NCBI GenBank assembly: GCA_022925895.1
Contig: JAKSYS010000239.1
Span: 16,512 to 80,511, forward strand
Direction: 5' to 3'
Length of the DNA: 64,000 nt
Source: Fragilaria crotonensis
Taxonomy: Eukaryota > Bacillariophyta > Fragilariophyceae > Fragilariales > Fragilariaceae
Part shown: positions 59,011 through 64,000 of the stretch, one piece after another
How positions within the stretch are numbered: position 1 is the first letter of the stretch
Layout: every line of letters starts with the position of its first letter
Position numbers and translations under genes: made by a program
The notes under the pieces: generated by a model
Told to the model about the DNA's origin: nothing
Seen by the model: the letters and a program-made list of their open reading frames with translations, nothing else
The model's database searches: none

Positions 59011-61527
59011 TCACAGCTCCACACTCGCCTTCAACAGCCTGTCCCTGAGCCACTGCTTGCTCGTTCCATTTTTGATCGCTTCATCACGATCTAGATTAAT
59101 CACTTTCCAACCAAGGCTTTGTAAGATTCGACGCTTCGCCTTGGTGAGTCCTTCCTCAACTCGTGTATTTGATTTGCCAAGCACACTTAACCATCGTTCT
59201 GGGGCATTACATTCAACAGCAATCATCCGATCCACACATGCCAAGTCAATTGGAAGCACCCCAGCCGGGATTGACTCGGATGGAGATAAATTTTGCTCAT
59301 GCGAGAATCCCATACCAAACAAAGTTCTCGACACGGCATTTGAAAACATGGAAGAAAAGACCGGAAGTTTAAGCTGGTCGAGTTGGCTTTGGAGATGTTC
59401 GGGAGGTTCTGGGAGATCAATATCAATAAGGTTTGCAGTCGTCTGAATATATACAATCGTACGTAAATCTGCTTCACTGATCGTGCTCCGTTCTGCCGTA
59501 CGCAGTATGCTGTTCCAAATTTCGCAGAACATTCGACTGTGGACTCCACTACACATGTCAAGGACAGCCATTGCACCACAAAACGTAATCAAGGAGTGAT
59601 TACTGGCATCTGCCACGAATGCGTCAAGATTTCGATCGACCGCAGAGAAGAAAGGAGGAGAACTGTATCCAAACTTGGAAAGACTGAATGCACAGATCGC
59701 AATTGTTTCGGACTCGCCAGAATCAACCAAGCGATTTGACTGTTGGTCCAAAAGTCTTATCAGATGACCAGGCAGCACATTCAGCTTTGCACAAGCCAAC
59801 AAACAACTAGCGACATCATGCAAAGGGCCATCGCCAAATAAACGTTCTGCCTCTCTATCAAGCTGTAGGAACAGATTGGGCGACTGGATTCCAAGCGTCC
59901 CACAAGCCCACGCACATTGAGCAATGTCTTGCGAATTGCCATTATTGACCAATTGTTCGGCCTTGCGATCAAGCAAGCGAAACAGATTAGTTATGTCGAT
60001 TCCAAGCTTCCCAAGCCCAAACACAGTTTGCAATATCCTGCAAATCAGCATTTTCAAACAAGCGTTCTGCGTCGCGATTAAGCAACGAAAACAAATTGGC
60101 GGAATCAATTCCAAGCTTCCCACAAGCCCAAACACAGTTGGCGACAGCGTGTGAATCGCCAAGGACAAACAAGCGATCCGCCTCTTGATCAAGCCATCTG
60201 AACAGATTGGGCGACTGGATTCCAATCATCCCACATGCCCAAGCACAGTTACCAATGTCTTGCGCTTTGGAGGTTTTGACCAATTGTTCTGCCTTGCTAT
60301 CGAGCAGTTTGAATAGATTCGGTGCGTAGATCTCAAGCCTGCCACAAGCCCACACACACTTGGCGAGGCCTTTGGAACTGCCATTGTTGAACAATCGTTC
60401 TGCCTCGCGATCGAGCAACCTAAACAAATTAGTGGACTCGATTCCGAGCATCGCCCAGGCCTTTGCACAATTGGCCACAGCTTGTCCGTCGCCATTGACA
60501 AACACACGGTCTGCCTTTAGATCGAGCATTCTGAACAGATTGGGTGTATTCAATTCTAGTTTTGCACAGGCCCAAACACAGTTGGAGATGTCTTTTGGAG
60601 TACTTTTGTCAAGGAAAGATTCTGCCTCTTGATCCAGTATTCTGAATAGATGGGGTGATTGAATCTCTAGCCTCCCACACGCCCAAATCGAGGTTGAGAT
60701 ATGTTGCGGATTGCCATAATCAAACAATGTCTGCGCCTCTCGATCGAGCAACCTTAACAGATTAGGCGCATGAACTTTAAGCTTCCACAAGCCCAAACAA
60801 AGTTTGCGATATTTTCCGGATTTCCGTTCTCAAAATCCATTCAGGATTCTCCTGTGTCTGTCTTTCAATAAGGTTGATCATTTCCTTTGCATGATGATCG
60901 TCTCGCAGCTGCATCTTTGCAAGTGCATGTAAAATATCACCAAATAAACCAGCATCCATCCAATCCATACCACGCAATTGAATTTGCTTGATCAAATCGT
61001 CCAGCAAGCCCAAGAACAGTAAATGTCTCCTGTCCAAGGAATTGATGCCTCCCAATTGACAAATTGCCGTTGCATAGCAAACGGGATCGAACGAATGTTT
61101 TGCTGACGATGCAACTGCAGAATTTCTTTCCATTGGCGGAGTCGACCATGCTCCACGATTTTTGGTTGATTTGAATGGCCCTAATGTTGGGAAGGTCGTC
61201 ATGACTTGTTGATTGGTTCGCTTGGTCACCAGCTTCCTGACTGTATGTTTTGGATTCATCCGAAAAGAATCGAGGGGTGCTACAACTACCGTTAGCACCA
61301 TCAGTCATGGACTGTCTTGTGATCGATTGCGACGTGAACGACAGTGTTGAAGCGGGTAGGCGAGAATGATTGCCGCGAGGCCAATGTTGTGTGAACGGTC
61401 TCATCGTGCTGAACCATTGCCTGCTATGGCCAGGTGTATAGTACCTGAAATGGGAGGGAAAGAAATCACGGTTTTCTATTCTCCTCATCATGGTTGCCAT
61501 TGGGCATCTAACGATACCCAGAATCAT
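59011..61527 (-). CDS. OPR-like repeat protein with C-terminal RAP domain (organellar RNA-binding)
   Basis: The N-terminus (MILGIVRCPMATMMRRIENRD...) is Arg/Ser/His-rich and acid-poor, as in a mitochondrial pre-sequence. The middle holds about eleven repeats of roughly 37 residues of the type DIANCVWACGKLGI-x-NLFRLLDREAERLF, as in octotricopeptide (OPR) proteins. The C-terminus is a RAP domain (IAVECNAPERWL ... KRRILQSLGWKVINL). Such proteins process or stabilise organellar transcripts. Four frame changes interrupt it: near 61160, 60832, 60783 (GGG to GG) and 60022. Most sit at homopolymers. Consensus error is likelier than decay, because the repeats between the breaks are uniformly well preserved. 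Confidence 0.75.
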
Positions 61528-61545
61528 ACTCGCAAAGCACCTCAC

Positions 61546-62101
61546 TTACGCCTTGCGGTAGTTTGTGCTGTTCTATGGTCATTAGTTGTATTGACAATGT
61601 TGTTGTAGTGTGAGTTGGTCGAACACTGGAACTGTGAGATGAGTGAGCTGTGTCAGGGGATGTCAGGTTTCTGGATTTTGTCGTCTGTCCTGATGTCATA
61701 CAAATAAATTGTTCTCATACACAACAACCGTAGAGGATTACTGGAGTACCGCCCTACTACTGTTGCGCATTCACAACACGAGACTGTATATCGTACGGTT
61801 ACGACGGCGTACTTGTACCTGGTAGTGTCATATTATGGAGTTCTGAGTACGAGTACGGTAATATTATCTCTATATCTCTCTTTTTTACTTGTAGCGTAAT
61901 CAACGGTGGCCAGACAAGCCCTTGTCTCTATTCACTTCATTCTTCGACTCACCCCTCGCACGCCGCAAGCCATTGATCGACATCCATCGTCATTGCACAA
62001 CCCCTGGAAGTTCTTCGCAGTTTGCATCTACTCTAGTAGAGTAAACGAATCCAAACAGGTGGTCGTACTCGACTTCAGCCCAGTCCTCTCTCAAGATCGA
62101 T
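61546..62101. promoter_or_regulatory. Divergent promoter region with GGAGTAC palindromes
   Basis: The interval separates the OPR/RAP gene (minus) from the release-factor gene (plus). TTACTGGAGTACC (61738-61750) and TTCTGAGTACGAGTACGG near 61841 are of the recurrent palindrome type. No gene is seen. Confidence 0.4.
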
Positions 62102-63453
62102 ATGAACATAATGCTTGCACGGAGTATATTGTTACTCTCAAGACGGAATAGGAATGCTAGTCTATTAAGCAGCAATTCCATTCACAGCAACAGCAACATT
62201 AACGTGAATCATCGACAACAAAATCATCTCCGACCGATACTATTATTATCATTACAAAAGAACAAGAACAACAATAACTACTTTTCCCAGATCCGATACA
62301 TCTTGTCCGATGCGGTCCAGAAACGTGTCGACACCATGGTTGCCAAACACGATGAAATCATGCAACGGTTAAGTCAAGGAGAAGCATCGTCGTTGGCCAA
62401 AGACTTATCACTCCTGGCACCAGTCGCACGGCTGCAACAAAAACTATATGCACTCCATGACGAAATGAATTCCATGAAGGAACTACTCGGAGGCAATCTC
62501 CACAGACGACAAGGTATTGGAAGAGGAATCTCAAGAAGAACTGCGGAAAATACAAGTGGAACTGTCCATGGTGGAGAAACGTATCATTGATGCTATCCTC
62601 CCCAAGCATGAAGATGATGGTGAGGCAGCCATCATTGAAGTGAGCAGGTACTGGTGGGGACGAGGCCGCTCTCTTTGCTGCAGAACTGATGGAAGCGTAT
62701 GCCAAGACTGCAAAAGCTAGAGGGTGGAAGGTTGAAATACTGCACAAAGCCACCACCGACATTGGTGGTATCAAGGAAGCATCCTTGTCCATCACTGCTA
62801 GTGGTGGTGGAGGTTCACACGGATACACGGACGACGATCACTCCTCGGTTGATCCCATGGTTGGGTTGGGACCCTACGGGTTCTTTAAATTTGAGAGTGG
62901 AGTTCACCGTGTCCAGCGTGTACCGTCAATGATGTTCGGATCCATACGAGCGCTTGTTCTGTCAGTGTACTTCCTCACCTTCCGATGAGCGTTCCGATGA
63001 GCTGCTACCCATGTCCGAACTAAAAATCGAAACCATGAGAGGGTCGGGGCCTGGTGGGCAATCTGTCAACACCACGGATAGTGCTGTTAGAATCACACAC
63101 ATTCCCACTGGCATCACAGCATCCATACAGGACGAACGCAGCCAACACAAGAACAAAGAAAAGGCGTTAAAGTTGATTGCGGCGCGAGTTCAGGAGCTGC
63201 AGCGAAAGCAGCGGCTCGTGAGCTTGGAGAAGCTCGCAATAGTTTGATGGGTGGTGGTGATCGTGAACGGATTCGCACGTACAACTTTCCACAAGATCGT
63301 GTGACAGACCATCGTTGCAAGGTATCAGAGCATGGCATTGTCAAGCTCTTGGCCGGTGCGTATGAGGATGGGCTCGTTGCGACATTTGCTCCCCTGATGA
63401 GGTCAATGGCACGAGATGAACTCTTGCAAGAACTAGAAGATAAACCGAAATAA
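62102..63453 (+). CDS. prfA: Organellar peptide chain release factor 1 (RF1 family)
   Basis: The first 65 residues are Arg/Asn/Ser-rich and acid-poor, a likely organellar pre-sequence. A coiled helical domain follows ([17 protein letters not shown]). Then come the [15 protein letters not shown] core, [14 protein letters not shown], and the catalytic loop [20 protein letters not shown] with the GGQ tripeptide that triggers peptidyl-tRNA hydrolysis. The tail has NKEKALKL and [16 protein letters not shown], both typical of RF1. The frame breaks near 62490, 62648, 62930, 62973 and 63190; the last three fit one-base losses in AAA, CCC and TTT runs. Because conserved blocks on both sides of each break are intact, a working gene with a poor consensus is likely. 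Confidence 0.8.
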
Positions 63454-63555
63454 TGTAGATCATACAAGGCGCAGATTAATTTACATGCTACCTTTCGCAT
63501 CGACGATATGTTCAAGCGCGACTTGGTTTTATACAATACAATCGTGCCATGCGCC

Positions 63556-64000
63556 TTATGCAAGAGGTGCACACTCTGGAAATCTTTTGGAAAGAGCATA
63601 CATGTTAAACCCCGCAATAACCAGAGTCTCCTGAGGTTCACCTTGCTTTTGATATATTCGAGAAGCTTCGATGTAGCATTGCATGCATTCTTCCACCTCG
63701 GCTCTCTGCAAGTGAATGTTGCCAATGAGGTTCAACACCGCGGCGACAGTAATGTGATCATCCCCATTCTTCTTTCTCTCAATTGCCAGAGACTGATTGA
63801 AATATTCAAGGGCCTTATCAAGCTCACCCTCTGCTGATAAACTTGGCCCATGTGCTGCAACATGGACAACGTCATGATGGTCATCTCCGAGTGCCTTCCT
63901 CTCGACACGCAGTGTCTCGTTGTAATACTTAATAGCCTCTTCATCCTCACCGCTCTCCAAGTAAATCGTACCAATGTTGTACCAGAGGATTGCGACATCT
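63556..64000 (-). CDS. C-terminal part of a TPR (kinesin-light-chain-like) protein
   Basis: The gene continues beyond the right edge. It shows TPR units of about 42 residues of the kinesin-light-chain/nephrocystin type: EEAIKYYNETLRVERKALGDDH and DKALEYFNQSLAIERKKNGDDH, then a last partial unit. The middle repeat is out of frame between about 63835 and 63880 and fits only with two small shifts (a missing T and a missing G), the same homopolymer pattern as the neighbours. The product ends in ECAPLA. Function is probably a protein-interaction scaffold. Confidence 0.65.
   Translation of the reverse strand, partial: DVAILWYNIGTIYLESGEDEEAIKYYNETLRVERKALGDDHHDVVHVAAHGPSLSAEGELDKALEYFNQSLAIERKKNGDDHITVAAVLNLIGNIHLQRAEVEECMQCYIEASRIYQKQGEPQETLVIAGFNMYALSKRFPECAPLA

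Overview
The window reads as nuclear DNA of a diatom, most likely a raphid pennate with a repeat-rich genome. The pointers are an ISIP2A-type phytotransferrin, a bipartite plastid pre-sequence cleaved in front of Phe, a diatom-style Ty1/copia element, a membrane-anchored LRR protein with plant-type repeats, and short GT-AG introns. I infer the lineage from gene content; the species cannot be read from the sequence.

Layout. 0-4.4 kb: a PIF/Harbinger-like transposase gene split by a 598-bp hAT-type MITE, with convergent unknown ORFs that may belong to the same element. 4.9-8.5 kb: a secreted, Pro-rich membrane protein and a plastid-targeted membrane protein. 9.4-10.9 kb: a decayed DDE transposase. 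11.8-15.8 kb: two tandem secreted haem peroxidases on Pro/Thr-Arg/Lys stalks. 16.3-28.6 kb is the gene-rich core: a Su(z)12-type Polycomb subunit, a gamma-carbonic-anhydrase-like protein, a CKS1 cell-cycle subunit, a small secreted peptide, an ISIP2A-like phytotransferrin and a coiled-coil protein. 28.9-39.3 kb: a degraded copia element whose 5' LTR is split by a 3.8-kb Crypton-like tyrosine-recombinase element. 39.3-52.7 kb: MITEs, retroelement remnants, a 7-bp minisatellite, a (AAC)n array of about 113 copies, and a retroposon with a poly(A) tail and a 16-bp target duplication. 52.8-64 kb: an LRR gene made of seven 828-bp modules, an OPR/RAP organellar RNA-binding protein, an organellar peptide-chain release factor and the end of a TPR protein.

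The genes show no operon-like logic. They are independent eukaryotic units with their own introns, often arranged divergently. Palindromic motifs of the type TACTGGAGTA or TACTCCGAGTA recur in the 5' flanks of many of them.

From about 55.4 kb to the right edge, almost every coding frame is interrupted by one-base shortenings of homopolymer runs. In the LRR array the shortfall of each module from 828 bp equals the number of bases missing from homopolymer runs. These breaks look like residual consensus error more than real pseudogenes. The first 52 kb of host genes is almost free of this.
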